Part shown: positions 15,577 to 25,425 of the stretch, piece by piece | How the letters are laid out: every line of letters starts with the position of its first letter | Numbering within the stretch: the stretch's first letter is position 1 | Source: Lautropia sp. | Lineage (GTDB): Bacteria; Pseudomonadota; Gammaproteobacteria; Burkholderiales; Burkholderiaceae_E | Assembly (NCBI GenBank): GCA_030532425.1 | Contig: JAUNLD010000021.1 | Span: 1 to 41,268, forward strand | DNA length: 41,268 nt | Reading direction: 5' to 3' | The notes under the pieces: generated by a model | What the model was told of the DNA's origin: nothing | The model's database searches: none | Seen by the model: the letters and a program-made list of their open reading frames with translations, nothing else | Made by a program: the position numbers and the translations under genes

Positions 15577-16955
15577 CGATGCTTGCTCAGTCGCGCGTAG
15601 AAAAACCCATCATGTTCATGAACGCCATCGGAACATGGCAACAACTGACCGGACACCGGCCAGTCCGGCCAGGGGGATGGGGCGACATCCCGCTCCCAGC
15701 GGCAATCGGCTTGCCGGCTGACAAACGCGGAGACAACGGCCTCACCTTCCTCGGGAAAAATGGAGCACGTTGCGTAAAGCAATGTACCACCCGGGCGCAA
15801 CAGCGGCCAAAGCATCTCCAGCAGCTGGCGCTGCGTTGCCGAAAATGTCGCAATATCACGACGCTGCCGGTGCCAGAGCACGTCGGGATGGCGCCGGATG
15901 ATGCCGCTGGCACTGCACGGGGCATCGAGCAGGATGCGGTCAAAGGGATTGCCATCCCACCAGCTGCCGGGCTCGGCGGCATCGGCCGCCAGGATGTGGG
16001 CCCCCCATCCCCGCTCGCCATCAGCCAGGATCGGCAGGCCACCTCGTTCGAGGTTGTGACGGATGATCGAGGCCCGATGCGCATCGATGTCGAGCGCCCA
16101 GACTTCGCAATCCGCCATTTCCAGCAGATGTGCCGTCTTGCCACCAGGCGCGGCGCAGGCATCGAGGATGCGTTCCCCCGGCTGCGGGTCGAGCAGCAGC
16201 GCTGCGCACTGCGCGCCGATGTCCTGCACGCTCAGCAGTCCCTCGGCAAAGCCGGGGATCTGCTCGACCGGCATCGGCTGATCCAGCACCAGCCCGTCTG
16301 GCCCGGCCCGCCGGAAACCGATCCCGGCCGCCTGCAGGCACTGTGCGGCAGCCTCCTGGCCACCCTGACGGCGGTTGGCCCGCAGGCTGAGCGGCGCACG
16401 GGCCAGCGACAGGGTCAGAATCTCTTCCCAGCGCTCGGGCCAGTGCTTGCGCACGGTGTCGATCCACCAGCCGGGATGGTTGAAGCGGGCCTCATCCGGC
16501 AGCGGATCGCCCATCAACCTGTCCCGCTCGCGCACGAAGCGGCGCAGGGTGGCATTGATGAAGCCACCGGCACTGCTGTGCGCCCCCCCTTCGGGCAGGC
16601 GCGAGACGGCCCGCACCGTCTGGTCGATGATGACAGGCATCGGCCGGCGGGCATCGAGGATCTGGGCCAGCCCCAGGCATTGCAGGGCAGCCAGCAGCGG
16701 GGCGGGCTGCTTGCGATTGAGGCGCTCGCTCAGGTAGGCCAGCAACCCGTACTGGCGGGTAGCGTCATAGGCCATGTTGCGCACCGCCTTGGCTGAAGCC
16801 ACCGGCAGGTCGGCCACATGACGGTCGATGCTCTCGTCCAGGTGGGCACCAGCCAGCATGTCCCGCAGCGACACGGCGGCGGCCACCAGCTCGTCGGCCA
16901 GGGCCGCCCTCAGGATCGAACCGTTGCGGTTCGCCGGCTCAGGCGCCGTGTCCAC
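15573..16955 (-). CDS. rsmB: 16S rRNA (cytosine-967-C5)-methyltransferase RsmB
   Basis: A 460-residue protein. The N-terminal NusB-like RNA-binding domain (about 1-170, including [31 protein letters not shown]) is followed by a Rossmann-fold methyltransferase domain: SAM-binding [18 protein letters not shown], an acidic ALDID segment, and the two catalytic cysteines in [17 protein letters not shown] and [12 protein letters not shown]. It methylates C967 of 16S rRNA using S-adenosylmethionine. The likely start is GTG (16955-16953), overlapping the end of htpX by 17 bases; no strong ribosome-binding site is visible, consistent with coupling. It ends in a GTGA overlap with the DUF4390 gene. Confidence 0.93.
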   Translation of the reverse strand: MDTAPEPANRNGSILRAALADELVAAAVSLRDMLAGAHLDESIDRHVADLPVASAKAVRNMAYDATRQYGLLAYLSERLNRKQPAPLLAALQCLGLAQILDARRPMPVIIDQTVRAVSRLPEGGAHSSAGGFINATLRRFVRERDRLMGDPLPDEARFNHPGWWIDTVRKHWPERWEEILTLSLARAPLSLRANRRQGGQEAAAQCLQAAGIGFRRAGPDGLVLDQPMPVEQIPGFAEGLLSVQDIGAQCAALLLDPQPGERILDACAAPGGKTAHLLEMADCEVWALDIDAHRASIIRHNLERGGLPILADGERGWGAHILAADAAEPGSWWDGNPFDRILLDAPCSASGIIRRHPDVLWHRQRRDIATFSATQRQLLEMLWPLLRPGGTLLYATCSIFPEEGEAVVSAFVSRQADCRWERDVAPSPWPDWPVSGQLLPCSDGVHEHDGFFYARLSKHR

Positions 16956-17796
16956 TGATCGTCATGGACAGCAGCCGGCGAATCCGTTCCTCGGTGGCCG
17001 GGTGTGTCGAAAAGAGGTTCTTGAGGCCGCCGCCGGTCAGCGGGTTCATGATCATCATCTGTGCGGTTTCGGGGTGAGCCTCGGTAGTATGCAACGGAAT
17101 GCCCGCTGCGTAATGCTGGATCTTTTCCAGCGCCGCGGCCAGCGCTTTCGGATCGCCACAGATTTCGGCACCCAGCCGGTCGGCTTCGTACTCACGGGCG
17201 CGCGAGATCGCCATCTGGATCAGCGACGCAGCCAGCGGCGCAAGGATGGCCACCAGGATGCCGGCGATCGGGTTGGTCGGCCGGCCTTCGCTGTCGCGCC
17301 CCCCAAAGAACATCGCGAAATTGGCCAGCGCCGAAATGGCACCCGCCATCGTCGCCGAGATCGTCGAGATCAGGATGTCGCGATGCTGGACATGGGCCAG
17401 CTCATGGGCCATCACCCCCCGCACCTCACGGGCATTGAGCAGGCGCAGCAGACCGGTGGTGGCCGCCACGGCCGCGTTCTGCGGATTGCGACCGGTGGCG
17501 AAGGCGTTGGGCGCATCCTCGTCGATCAGGTAGACACGCGGCATCGGCAGCCCGGCCCTGGCCGCCAGCTCCTCGACCATGCCATAGAACTGCGGAGCCG
17601 ATGCGGCATCGACCTCGCGGGCGTTGTACATCTTCAGCACCATCTTGTCCGAAAACCAGTAGGCAAAGAAGTTGCTGACGACGGCAAAGCCCAGCGCCAT
17701 CATCATGCCCTGCTTGCCGCCAAACGAGGCACCGATCACCCCGAAGAGGGCGGTGATGGCAGCCATCAGGCCAAAAGTCTTGATCCAGTTGAACAT
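16939..17796 (-). CDS. htpX: zinc metalloprotease HtpX
   Basis: A 285-residue M48 family integral-membrane protease for quality control of misfolded inner-membrane proteins. The start at 17796 ([10 protein letters not shown]) matches the family N-terminus and has AGGAA five bases upstream; the frame continues to 18228 but that part is not protein-like. Two N-terminal membrane segments (about 5-24 and 30-48) are followed by the zinc motif HELAH at residues 131-135, two more hydrophobic segments ([19 protein letters not shown] and [20 protein letters not shown]), the third zinc ligand in the [11 protein letters not shown] motif, and the terminal [11 protein letters not shown]. It sits between fmt and rsmB, 238 bases after fmt, and overlaps rsmB by 17 bases. 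Confidence 0.93.
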   Translation of the reverse strand: MFNWIKTFGLMAAITALFGVIGASFGGKQGMMMALGFAVVSNFFAYWFSDKMVLKMYNAREVDAASAPQFYGMVEELAARAGLPMPRVYLIDEDAPNAFATGRNPQNAAVAATTGLLRLLNAREVRGVMAHELAHVQHRDILISTISATMAGAISALANFAMFFGGRDSEGRPTNPIAGILVAILAPLAASLIQMAISRAREYEADRLGAEICGDPKALAAALEKIQHYAAGIPLHTTEAHPETAQMMIMNPLTGGGLKNLFSTHPATEERIRRLLSMTISGHGA

Positions 17797-18034
17797 TCGA
17801 TTCCTGTTCGGTGGGAAATTCGGTGGAAGAAAAATTCCGTCGGAGAAAGGATGCGGCCGAAGCACGGCGGCTGTCCACCGGACAGCGCACCATCGGTCAT
17901 TGTGGCCGACTGCGCTGCATTTTGGGACAATGGGCTGCTTTTTCAAGGGGTTGGGGGCCCCTGCCCGCCCTGCGGACGGAGCCGCCCACCACGGGTCGGC
18001 CGCCCGGTGATCCCGAGGGCCCCGCCCGCGTCGC

Positions 18035-19090
18035 TCAGTCGTGCCGACTGGCCAGCCGCGTGCCGGCCGGCAGCGGATGACCACGCAGGAAGGCATCGGC
18101 CGGCTGACGCCTTCCACCGGCGCGCTGCAACGCCTGCACGCGCACCACGCCCTGGCCGCAGGCCACGTCGACCCCCTCGGCCCCGGCAGCCAGCACCGTG
18201 CCGGCCTCGACGCCCACCGGTGCCGCATCGGTCAGCACCCGCGAATCGAACATCCGCAGCGGCGACCCGGTCTCGTCGGCCAGCAACTGCGTCACGGCCC
18301 CCGGCGGATCGAAGGCACGCATGTGGCGATCGACCTCGGCCGCCGTCCTGCGCCAGTCGATGCGCGCCTCGCGCTTGTCGATCTTGGCCGCATAGGTGAT
18401 CCCCTCGGCCGGTTGTGGCGAGAATTCGAGCCGGCCCGCCGCCAGCGCATCGAGTGCCTGCACGATGGCCATCGCCCCCTGCGCGGCCAGCCGGTCGTGC
18501 AGGCTGGCGGCCGTGTCATCGGCCCGGATCGGCATCACATGGCGGCTGCCAACCGCGCCGGTATCCAGCCCTTCGTCCATCTGCATGATGCAGATGCCGG
18601 TCTCCTCATCGCCGGCCTCGATGGCCCGCTGGATGGGGGCCGCCCCACGCCAGCGCGGCAGCAGCGAGGCATGGATGTTCAGGCAGCCCAGGCGCGGCAG
18701 CTTCAGCACCTCGGCCGGCAGCAACAGGCCGTAGGCGGCCACCACCATCACGTCCGGTGCCAGTGCCCGCAACTGGGCGATCGCCTCCTGCGCCTGCTGG
18801 TTGCGCTGCGTGCGGCGCTCCGCCGCCTCGGCATCCTCTCCCGCGACAGGCGGGCGCACCCGCAACGACAGCGGTTGCAGGACCGGCAGTCCGGCCGCCA
18901 GCGCCCGCTGCTTGACGGCGGGCGGCACCTGCTTCTGGCCACGGCCGGCAGGCCGGTCGGGCTGGCTGAGGGCCGCCACCACCGGATGACGGGATTGCAG
19001 CAACGCATCGAGCGCCTGCGCAGCAAAGGGCGGGGTTCCGGCAAAGACGACCCGCAACGGGGGCACGCCGGCAGGGCTGGAATCGGTCAT
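18035..19090 (-). CDS. fmt: methionyl-tRNA formyltransferase
   Basis: A 351-residue enzyme that formylates initiator Met-tRNA using 10-formyl-tetrahydrofolate. Family features are [19 protein letters not shown] at the N-terminus, [54 protein letters not shown] (catalytic Asn and His), [14 protein letters not shown] (catalytic Asp) and the C-terminal OB-fold-like domain. It carries an insertion of about 25 charged residues ([20 protein letters not shown]) near residue 105 and a short N-terminal extension. The start at 19090 has no recognisable ribosome-binding site, and a terminator-like hairpin with a T-rich tail sits only 14-50 bases upstream, between def and fmt. It pairs functionally with def, which removes the formyl group later. 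Confidence 0.93.
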   Translation of the reverse strand: MTDSSPAGVPPLRVVFAGTPPFAAQALDALLQSRHPVVAALSQPDRPAGRGQKQVPPAVKQRALAAGLPVLQPLSLRVRPPVAGEDAEAAERRTQRNQQAQEAIAQLRALAPDVMVVAAYGLLLPAEVLKLPRLGCLNIHASLLPRWRGAAPIQRAIEAGDEETGICIMQMDEGLDTGAVGSRHVMPIRADDTAASLHDRLAAQGAMAIVQALDALAAGRLEFSPQPAEGITYAAKIDKREARIDWRRTAAEVDRHMRAFDPPGAVTQLLADETGSPLRMFDSRVLTDAAPVGVEAGTVLAAGAEGVDVACGQGVVRVQALQRAGGRRQPADAFLRGHPLPAGTRLASRHD

Positions 19091-19103
19091 GGATCAGGCG
19101 AGG

Positions 19104-19140
19104 AAAAAAGGCAACAGGCCGGCAGCAGGCCCTGCCGGCC
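19104..19140 (-). terminator. terminator-like hairpin with T tract between def and fmt
   Basis: GGCCGGCAG (19117-19125) pairs perfectly with CTGCCGGCC (19132-19140) around a 6-base loop. On the minus strand the stem is followed by TGTTGCC and six T. This is a good intrinsic terminator shape for def, yet the fmt start at 19090 is only 14 bases past the T run, so it may act as an attenuator or leave fmt on read-through transcript. Confidence 0.55.
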
Positions 19141-19231
19141 GGCGACGACACCGGCAACCGCGGCAAGGCCACGATCCGGCCCATCACCGGGTCACGAGCG
19201 GGCCAGGGCACACGGCCCGGGCGGGGTGAAG

Positions 19232-19735
19232 TCAGGCGGCGCGGTCCTGCTTGGCCACCTTCTGGCGGATGCGGTTCTGCTTGAGCCGCGAAAGGTGCTG
19301 GATGAACAGCTTGCCATCGAGGTGGTCGATCTCGTGCTGGATGCACACCGCCAGCAGGCCATCGGCCTCCAGCGTGAAGGGTTTGCCGTCCAGGTCCAGG
19401 GCGGTCACGGTGACGGCATCGGGCCGCTCGACCTTGTCATAGATGCCGGGAATCGACAGGCAGCCTTCCTCGTAGGACTGCATGGTGTCGCTGAAGGCAA
19501 TGATCTCGGGGTTGATGAACACCCGCAGCTCATCGTGGGTCTCGGAGACGTCGATCACCACCACCCGCTCGTGAACATTGACCTGAGTGGCCGCCAGGCC
19601 GATGCCGGGCGCCTTGTACATCGTCTCGGTCATGTCGGCCACCAGCTGGCGGATGCGGTCATCCACAACCGCGACCCGCTTGGCGACCGTATGCAACCGG
19701 GCGTCAGGATACTTGAGTATGTCGAGAACAGCCAT
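19232..19735 (-). CDS. def: peptide deformylase
   Basis: A 167-residue metalloenzyme that removes the N-formyl group from new proteins. All three active-site motifs are present: GIGLAATQV (residues 44-52), EGCLS with metal ligand Cys92, and HEIDH (134-138) with ligands His134 and His138 and catalytic Glu135. The length is that of type I bacterial deformylases. It is the first gene of the minus-strand cluster def-fmt-htpX-rsmB-DUF4390-kinase-regulator and is divergent from lysM; the 138-base gap to lysM should hold both promoters, but I see no convincing boxes for def. Confidence 0.96.
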   Translation of the reverse strand: MAVLDILKYPDARLHTVAKRVAVVDDRIRQLVADMTETMYKAPGIGLAATQVNVHERVVVIDVSETHDELRVFINPEIIAFSDTMQSYEEGCLSIPGIYDKVERPDAVTVTALDLDGKPFTLEADGLLAVCIQHEIDHLDGKLFIQHLSRLKQNRIRQKVAKQDRAA

Positions 19736-19873
19736 CGGACACTATCCACCACTAAACCTGTCGCCCATTGTCGGGCCAGGATGCCGTCAGAAAGAATTGC
19801 AATCGCACGTCAAGTCGGCACGCACCGCCATCCATCTGGTTGGGGCGTGCGTAGACGACTCCAAGGACCGACC

Positions 19874-21004
19874 ATGCCGATGAAAAAGTTTAGCACCCGG
19901 GTACTGAGCACGCTGAGTCTGAGCATCGCCCTTGCGATGGGCACTGCACTGCCGGAAACAGCGGCCGCCCAGACCCGCCCTGATGAAATCCAGCTGGCTG
20001 CCGATGCCCCCGACCACCATACCGTCGTCAAGGGCGACACGCTGTGGGGCATTGCCGGACTTTTTCTGAAAGAACCCTGGCGCTGGCCCGAAATCTGGCA
20101 GCTGAACAAGGCTGAAATCAAGAATCCGCACCTGATCTATCCGGGCGACATTGTATATCTGGATCGTTCGGGCGCCACGCCCCGTCTGCGGCTGGGCCGC
20201 AGTGTCGGTGGCAACGGCCAGTCGGGCGGCAAGCAACATGCCCGCGGCAGCACCGGCATCAGCAAGCTGGAGCCGACCGTGCGCGCCACCACGCTGGATG
20301 CCGCCGCCATCCCCAGCATCTCGCTGTCGGCCATTCAGGCCTTCATCAACCGCCCGCTGATCGTCGAGGACGGCGACAGCTTCAGGAAGGCGCCGCGCAT
20401 CCTCGCTGCCCGTGAAGATGGCCGCATCTACCTGGGCAATGGCGATCACGTCTATGCCCGCGGCATCCCCAAGGACAGCACCACCCGCGCTTGGCACGTC
20501 TATCGTCCGGCCAAGCCGCTGGTCGACCCGGTCACCCGCAAGACACTGGCCCTGGAATCGATGTACCTGGGTACCGTCGAACTGGAACGGGCCGGTGAGA
20601 TCTCGCTGATGAAGGTCCGCAAGCTGGCCGAGGAAATCACCGATGGCGACCGGCTGATCGAAGTCGATGACAGCCACTCGATGAACTTCGTGCCGCGTGC
20701 GCCCGAAGCCCGGAACCTCGACGGGCGGATCGTCTCGATCTACCGCGGCGTCTCGATGGTGGGTCGCAACAGCGTCGTTGCCATCAACCTCGGCAGCGGC
20801 AAGGGCATCGAAAACGGCCATGTGCTGAAGATCGAGCACGCCGGCCGGGTCGTGAAGGACCGTGAGACCGGTGAGCGGGTTCAGCTGCCCAACGAGGAAG
20901 TCGGTCAGCTGATGGTCTTCCGCACCTTCAACAACGTGGCCTATGGCCTGGTCGTCAAATCCGAACGCCCGATCTCGATCGGTGATGTCGTGACCAATCC
21001 CTGA
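19874..21004 (+). CDS. exported LysM-domain peptidoglycan-binding protein
   Basis: A 376-residue protein. The start at 19874 is set by AAGGA six bases upstream. A signal peptide (MPMKKFSTRVLSTLSLSIALAMGTALPETAAA, cut near residue 32) is followed by one LysM domain at about residues 48-98 (HHTVVKGDTLWGIAGLFLKEPWRWPEIWQLNKAEIKNPHLIYPGDIVYL), the usual glycan-binding module. The C-terminal 270 residues, with AREDGRIYLGNGDHVYARG, MYLGTVELERAGEISLMKV and GQLMVFRTFNNVAYGLV, match a long LysM protein found beside dprA/def in Burkholderiales. The protein is periplasmic and probably binds the cell wall; no hydrolase domain is seen. It is divergent from def and ends 27 bases before a 14-base-pair hairpin. 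Confidence 0.9.
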   Translation: MPMKKFSTRVLSTLSLSIALAMGTALPETAAAQTRPDEIQLAADAPDHHTVVKGDTLWGIAGLFLKEPWRWPEIWQLNKAEIKNPHLIYPGDIVYLDRSGATPRLRLGRSVGGNGQSGGKQHARGSTGISKLEPTVRATTLDAAAIPSISLSAIQAFINRPLIVEDGDSFRKAPRILAAREDGRIYLGNGDHVYARGIPKDSTTRAWHVYRPAKPLVDPVTRKTLALESMYLGTVELERAGEISLMKVRKLAEEITDGDRLIEVDDSHSMNFVPRAPEARNLDGRIVSIYRGVSMVGRNSVVAINLGSGKGIENGHVLKIEHAGRVVKDRETGERVQLPNEEVGQLMVFRTFNNVAYGLVVKSERPISIGDVVTNP

Positions 21005-21030
21005 GCATCCGCACCGGCCCACCCATCCTA

Positions 21031-21061
21031 GGCCAGATGGCTGAGCATCAGCCATCTGGCC
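21031..21061 (+). terminator. perfect 14-base-pair hairpin between lysM and dprA
   Basis: GGCCAGATGGCTGA, loop GCA, then the exact reverse complement. It starts 27 bases after the lysM stop. No T run follows on either strand, so it is an unusual terminator or an mRNA 3'-end stabiliser. Confidence 0.5.
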
Positions 21062-21142
21062 GATGGTGTCCCGCCCCCATCCGCGGCAAGATCAGGACGC
21101 CCCCGAGGCCATCCGGCCCCGGCACTCGCTCCTGTTCCTGCC

Positions 21143-22603
21143 ATGCCTGCACCCCCCTCTCCCCACCCCGGTCTTCCGGACACCGACACAGCCCCGGACA
21201 GGCCCGATCCAGCCACCCGCACACGCGATCCGCATGCTCTCCGCGATGATCCCGGAGGCGATGCACATCATGACCCCAGCCAGGGATCCGGCCCCGATCA
21301 TGCCCCCGATGCCGGCCCCAGTGACGATGAACTGGCCGACTGGCTGCGCCTGACCCTGACCCCCGGCCTGGGTGCCGTGAAAGGCCAGACCCTGCTGCGC
21401 CATCTGGGGCCACCTGCCCAGATCCTGCGCACCCGCCGCGCCACGCTGGCCCAGCTGGTGGGCGCCCGCCTGGCCGATGCGCTGCTGACGACCTCAGCCG
21501 TGCGTGAGCAGCACGTGGCCCGCACCCTGAGCTGGCGGGCCGAAGCGCCCGGCCAGCGGCACCTGCTGGCGCTCGATGACCCTGCCTATCCGCCAGCGCT
21601 GCTGCACCTGAACGATCCACCCCTGCTGCTCTACGCCGAAGGCAGGCTGTCGACCCTGAACACCCCCCATACGCTGGCCATCGTCGGCAGCCGCAACGCC
21701 AGCCCCGAAGGGCTGCGCAACGCCTTCGCCTTTGCCGAAGCCCTGGCCCGACGTGGCCTGCTGATCGCCAGTGGGCTGGCCGAAGGCATCGACTGTGCCG
21801 CCCATCGCGGAGCCCTGGCGGGGGGCGATACCCGCCAGCCCAGCACGCTGGCCGTCATCGGCAGCGGGCTTGACCGCATCTATCCTGCCCATCACCGTCC
21901 CATCGCCCGGCAGCTGATCGAACACCACGGCCTGCTGCTCAGCGAGCAGGCGCTGGGCAGCGCCCCGTTGCGGGGGAACTTTCCACGTCGCAACCGGATG
22001 ATCGCCGCCCTGGCCCAGGGGGTGCTGGTGGTCGAGGCCGCCCTGCAAAGCGGCTCACTCATCACCGCCCGGCTGGCCAACGAGCTGGGACGCGAGGTGA
22101 TGGCCATCCCCGGCTCGATCCACAACCCGCTGGCCCACGGCTGCCACTACCTGCTGCGGGATGGCGCCACCCTGGTGGAAACCGTCGATGACGTGCTGCA
22201 GGCCTTGGGACTGCTGCCCCTGGCCCCCAGCCGTGGCCATCCGGCAGCCCGATCGGATGGCCCCCCACCAACCGCCCCCCGATCCCGCCTGTCTGCTCCC
22301 GAGGCGATGCGTCCACCAGACCCGGCAGCCGTTCCTGCCAGGACAGCAGGTCTTCTGGCAGGCAAGATGTCCGGCACGGCACCAGCCCATTCCCTTTCCC
22401 CACCGATGACCGGCGCCCCCCCGGTCGATGACGCCACCCGCCAGCTGCTGGCCTGCCTGCAGGGCAGCCCGCAATCGGCGGAGGCGCTGGCCAGTCAGCT
22501 GGGCTGGCCCATCCAGCAGACGCTGGGCTGCATCCAGCTGGCCGAGATCCGTGGCCAGATCAGCCGTCATGTCGATGGCCGCTGGCAGCGCCTGCCCGCA
22601 TGA
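21143..22603 (+). CDS. dprA: DNA-processing protein DprA
   Basis: A 486-residue protein that protects incoming single-stranded DNA and loads RecA during natural transformation. A hydrophilic Pro/Asp-rich N-terminal region of about 60 residues precedes a helical SAM-like region (WLRLTLTPGLGAVKGQTLLRHLG), then the Rossmann-like domain: LAIVGSRNASPEGLRNAFAFAEALARRGLLIASGLAEGIDCAAHRGAL, VIGSGLDRIYPAHH, PRRNRMIAALAQGVLVVEAALQSGSLITA and VMAIPGSIHNPLAHGCHYLLRDGA. An unusual linker of about 80 residues rich in Pro and Ala (about 375-430) leads to a C-terminal winged-helix unit (QLLACLQGSPQSAEALASQLGWPIQQTLGCIQLAEIRGQI). The start is the first ATG of the frame; no clear ribosome-binding site decides it. 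Confidence 0.92.
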   Translation: MPAPPSPHPGLPDTDTAPDRPDPATRTRDPHALRDDPGGDAHHDPSQGSGPDHAPDAGPSDDELADWLRLTLTPGLGAVKGQTLLRHLGPPAQILRTRRATLAQLVGARLADALLTTSAVREQHVARTLSWRAEAPGQRHLLALDDPAYPPALLHLNDPPLLLYAEGRLSTLNTPHTLAIVGSRNASPEGLRNAFAFAEALARRGLLIASGLAEGIDCAAHRGALAGGDTRQPSTLAVIGSGLDRIYPAHHRPIARQLIEHHGLLLSEQALGSAPLRGNFPRRNRMIAALAQGVLVVEAALQSGSLITARLANELGREVMAIPGSIHNPLAHGCHYLLRDGATLVETVDDVLQALGLLPLAPSRGHPAARSDGPPPTAPRSRLSAPEAMRPPDPAAVPARTAGLLAGKMSGTAPAHSLSPPMTGAPPVDDATRQLLACLQGSPQSAEALASQLGWPIQQTLGCIQLAEIRGQISRHVDGRWQRLPA

Positions 22604-22683
22604 TGAGCCCGTGCCCGCTTCATGACCCCGCCGACATTACCCCCGCCAAAGACTCCTGAACCCCTGCCCGACGAAACCAATAC

Positions 22684-22713
22684 TTGCACAATCACGGATC
22701 CCCCTCTTACTAT
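22684..22713 (+). promoter_or_regulatory. sigma-70-like promoter for topB, close to the start codon
   Basis: TTGCAC and TACTAT are separated by 18 bases. Transcription would begin around 22720, two or three bases before the topB ATG at 22723, which would make a leaderless or nearly leaderless mRNA; there is no ribosome-binding site before that ATG. Confidence 0.45.
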
Positions 22714-22722
22714 GGCGCCGCC

Positions 22723-25425
22723 ATGAGTAAAGCACTGATCATTGCCGAGAAGCCTTCCGTCGCCGCCGACATCGCGCGGGCGCTGGGTGGTTTCGTCCGT
22801 CACGGCGACTACTTTGAAAATGACGACTACGTCCTCAGCTCCGCGGTTGGCCACCTGGTCGAGATTGCCGCACCTGAGCAATACGAAGTCAAACGAGGTA
22901 AGTGGTCATTCACTAACCTCCCTGTCATTCCACCACATTTCGACCTGAAGCCGATCGACAAGACGCAGGAACGCCTCAAGCAGCTGGTCAAGCTGATGAA
23001 GCGCAAGGACGTGGGCACACTCATCAACGCCTGCGACGCGGGCCGCGAAGGCGAGCTGATCTTCCGGCTGATCGTGCAATACGCCAAGGCCAGACAGCCC
23101 GTGCAGCGGCTGTGGCTGCAATCGATGACACCCGGCGCCATCCGCGAAGGCTTTGCCCATCTGCGTACCGGCGATGAGATGAACGGTCTGGCCGACGCGG
23201 CGCGCAGTCGCGCCGAGGCCGACTGGCTGGTCGGCATCAACGGCACCCGCGCGATGACGGCCTTCAACTCGCGCGATGGCGGCTTCTACCTGACCACCGT
23301 GGGCCGGGTGCAGACACCAACCCTGTCGGTGGTGGTCGAGCGCGAGGAAAAGATCCGCAAGTTCGTTCCCCGCGACTACTTCGAGGTGAAAGCCACCTTT
23401 GGTGCCAAGGCGGGCCAGTACGAGGGCAAGTGGTTCAACCGCGATCACAAGAAGAGCGACGACCCGGAACACAAGGCCGACCGCTTCTGGACACGCGAAG
23501 AGGCCGAGGCCATCGTGGCGGCCTGCCAGGGCCAGCCCGGCACCGTCACCGAGGAATCGAAGCCCTCCACCCAGATCGCACCGGCCCTCTTCGACCTGAC
23601 CACCCTGCAGCGCGAGGCCAACGGCCGCTTCGGCTTCTCGGCCAAGACCACGCTGGCGCTGGCTCAGGCCCTCTATGAAAAGCACAAGGTGCTGACCTAC
23701 CCCCGTACCGATTCGCGCGCCCTGCCCGAAGACTACATCGGCACGGTGCGCCAGACGCTGGGTCAGCTGGCCGAGTCGGGCACCCACGGCGAATTTGCCC
23801 GCACCATTCTGGACAAGGACTGGGTGAAGCCGAACCGCCGGATCTTCGACAACAGCAAGATCTCCGATCACTTCGCCATCATCCCCACGCTTCAGGCACC
23901 CAAAAACCTCTCGGACGCCGAGCAGAAGCTCTACGACCTGGTCGTCCGGCGCTTCATGGCCGTGTTCTATCCGGCAGCCGAGTACCTCGTCACCACCCGC
24001 ATCACCACGGTGGCCACCCACCCCTTCAAGACCGAAGGCCGCGTGCTGGTCAACCCCGGCTGGCTGGTCATCTATGGCCGCAATGCTGCCAGCGACAGCG
24101 ATCCGGCCAACCTGGTGCCAGTGGCTGCCAACGAAACCGTCAGCACCGACGACATTGCCGTACTGGCCCATCAGACCCGCCCCCCCGCGCGTTACACCGA
24201 AGCCACGCTGCTCTCGGCCATGGAAGGGGCCGGCAAGCTCGTCGATGACGACGAACTGCGCGAAGCCATGGCCGGCAAGGGACTGGGCACGCCGGCCACC
24301 CGGGCGGCCATCATCGAGGGCCTCATCACCGAACGCTACCTGGTGCGCGAAGGACGCGAGATCATCCCCACCGCCAAGGCCTTCCAGCTGCTCACCCTGC
24401 TGCGCGGGCTGGGCATCGCCGCACTCAGCATGCCCGAGCTGACTGGCGAGTGGGAATACAAGCTCAGCCAGCTCGAAAAGGGTCAGCTCAACCGCGAGCT
24501 GTTCATGTCGGACATTGCCGCCATGACCCGTGAGATCGTCGAGAAGGCCCGCAACTACGAAGCCGACACCGTGCCCGGCGACTACGCCGTGCTGCAGACA
24601 CCCTGCCCGGCCTGCGGGGGCGTCATCAAGGAGAACTACAAGCGCTTTGCCTGCACCCAGTGCGAGTTTTCCATCACCAAGATCCCGGGGGGCCGCCAGT
24701 TCGAGCTGCCGGAAGTCGAGACCCTGCTCAGCGAGCGCGTGATCGGCCCGCTGACCGGTTTTCGCAGCAAGATGGGGCGCCCGTTCTCGGCCATCCTCAA
24801 GATCAGCAGTGAAAACAAGCTGGAATTCGATTTTGGTCAGAATGAGGAAGACGAAAGCGCCTCCGAGCCGGTGGACTTCAGCGGCCAGGAATCGCTGGGC
24901 CCCTGCCCCAAATGCCAGCAGCCCGTCTACATCCACGGCATGCACTACGTGTGCAGCCAGTCGGTGGGGCCTGCCCGCAGCTGCGATTTCCGCTCGGGCC
25001 GCGAAATCCTGCAACAGCCGATCGAACCCGAACAGATGAAGAAGCTGCTGGCTGACGGCAAGACCGACCTGCTGGCGGGCTTCGTCTCATCGCGTACCCG
25101 CCGCAAGTTCAAGGCCTTTCTGGTGCGCGAAGCCAGCGGCAAGATCGGCTTCGAGTTCGACAACAGCCGGGCCAGGGCGGCCAAGGCCGGGGACGACGAC
25201 AAGGCCGGTGATGACAAGCCCGCCCGCACCCGGGCGACCACCAAGGCCGGCACCCGGACAGCGGCCCGAAGCAGTACCAGGACCAGCACCCGCAGCACGG
25301 CCGCCAAAGGCACCACACGCAAGGCCGCTGCCGGGACGGCAACAACCACCGGTCGGCGCCCCCGCGCCGCCGCCACCGAAACCGCAGACACTGGAGCCGA
25401 CAGCAGCCCCCCAGAGAGCGAATGA
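22723..25425 (+). CDS. topB: DNA topoisomerase III
   Basis: A 900-residue type IA topoisomerase that passes single DNA strands to resolve intermediates. The start is at MSKALIIAEKPSVAADIARAL (22723), the family N-terminus. The TOPRIM domain holds the EKPS motif and the INACDAGREGELIFR acidic motif; the active-site Tyr326 lies in LTYPRTDSRALPEDY; NSKISDHFAIIPT and GLGTPATRAAIIEGLI are also diagnostic. Two C-terminal zinc-finger-like units follow (CPACGG...FACTQCEF and CPKCQQ...YVCSQSVGPARSCDF), then a DUF-like RTRRKFKAFL segment and a tail of about 90 residues rich in Lys, Arg, Thr and Ala, likely a DNA-binding extension. No ribosome-binding site precedes the ATG. The stop overlaps the ChaC-like gene (ATGA at 25422-25425). 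Confidence 0.95.
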   Translation: MSKALIIAEKPSVAADIARALGGFVRHGDYFENDDYVLSSAVGHLVEIAAPEQYEVKRGKWSFTNLPVIPPHFDLKPIDKTQERLKQLVKLMKRKDVGTLINACDAGREGELIFRLIVQYAKARQPVQRLWLQSMTPGAIREGFAHLRTGDEMNGLADAARSRAEADWLVGINGTRAMTAFNSRDGGFYLTTVGRVQTPTLSVVVEREEKIRKFVPRDYFEVKATFGAKAGQYEGKWFNRDHKKSDDPEHKADRFWTREEAEAIVAACQGQPGTVTEESKPSTQIAPALFDLTTLQREANGRFGFSAKTTLALAQALYEKHKVLTYPRTDSRALPEDYIGTVRQTLGQLAESGTHGEFARTILDKDWVKPNRRIFDNSKISDHFAIIPTLQAPKNLSDAEQKLYDLVVRRFMAVFYPAAEYLVTTRITTVATHPFKTEGRVLVNPGWLVIYGRNAASDSDPANLVPVAANETVSTDDIAVLAHQTRPPARYTEATLLSAMEGAGKLVDDDELREAMAGKGLGTPATRAAIIEGLITERYLVREGREIIPTAKAFQLLTLLRGLGIAALSMPELTGEWEYKLSQLEKGQLNRELFMSDIAAMTREIVEKARNYEADTVPGDYAVLQTPCPACGGVIKENYKRFACTQCEFSITKIPGGRQFELPEVETLLSERVIGPLTGFRSKMGRPFSAILKISSENKLEFDFGQNEEDESASEPVDFSGQESLGPCPKCQQPVYIHGMHYVCSQSVGPARSCDFRSGREILQQPIEPEQMKKLLADGKTDLLAGFVSSRTRRKFKAFLVREASGKIGFEFDNSRARAAKAGDDDKAGDDKPARTRATTKAGTRTAARSSTRTSTRSTAAKGTTRKAAAGTATTTGRRPRAAATETADTGADSSPPESE

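Noticed and set aside
18041-19873. Plus-strand extension of the LysM frame through fmt and def
   Set aside because: The extension is antisense to two well-conserved genes; the real start with a ribosome-binding site and signal peptide is at 19874.
22906-25014. 702-codon minus-strand frame opposite topB
   Set aside because: It is antisense to a fully conserved topoisomerase gene; no motif is recognisable.
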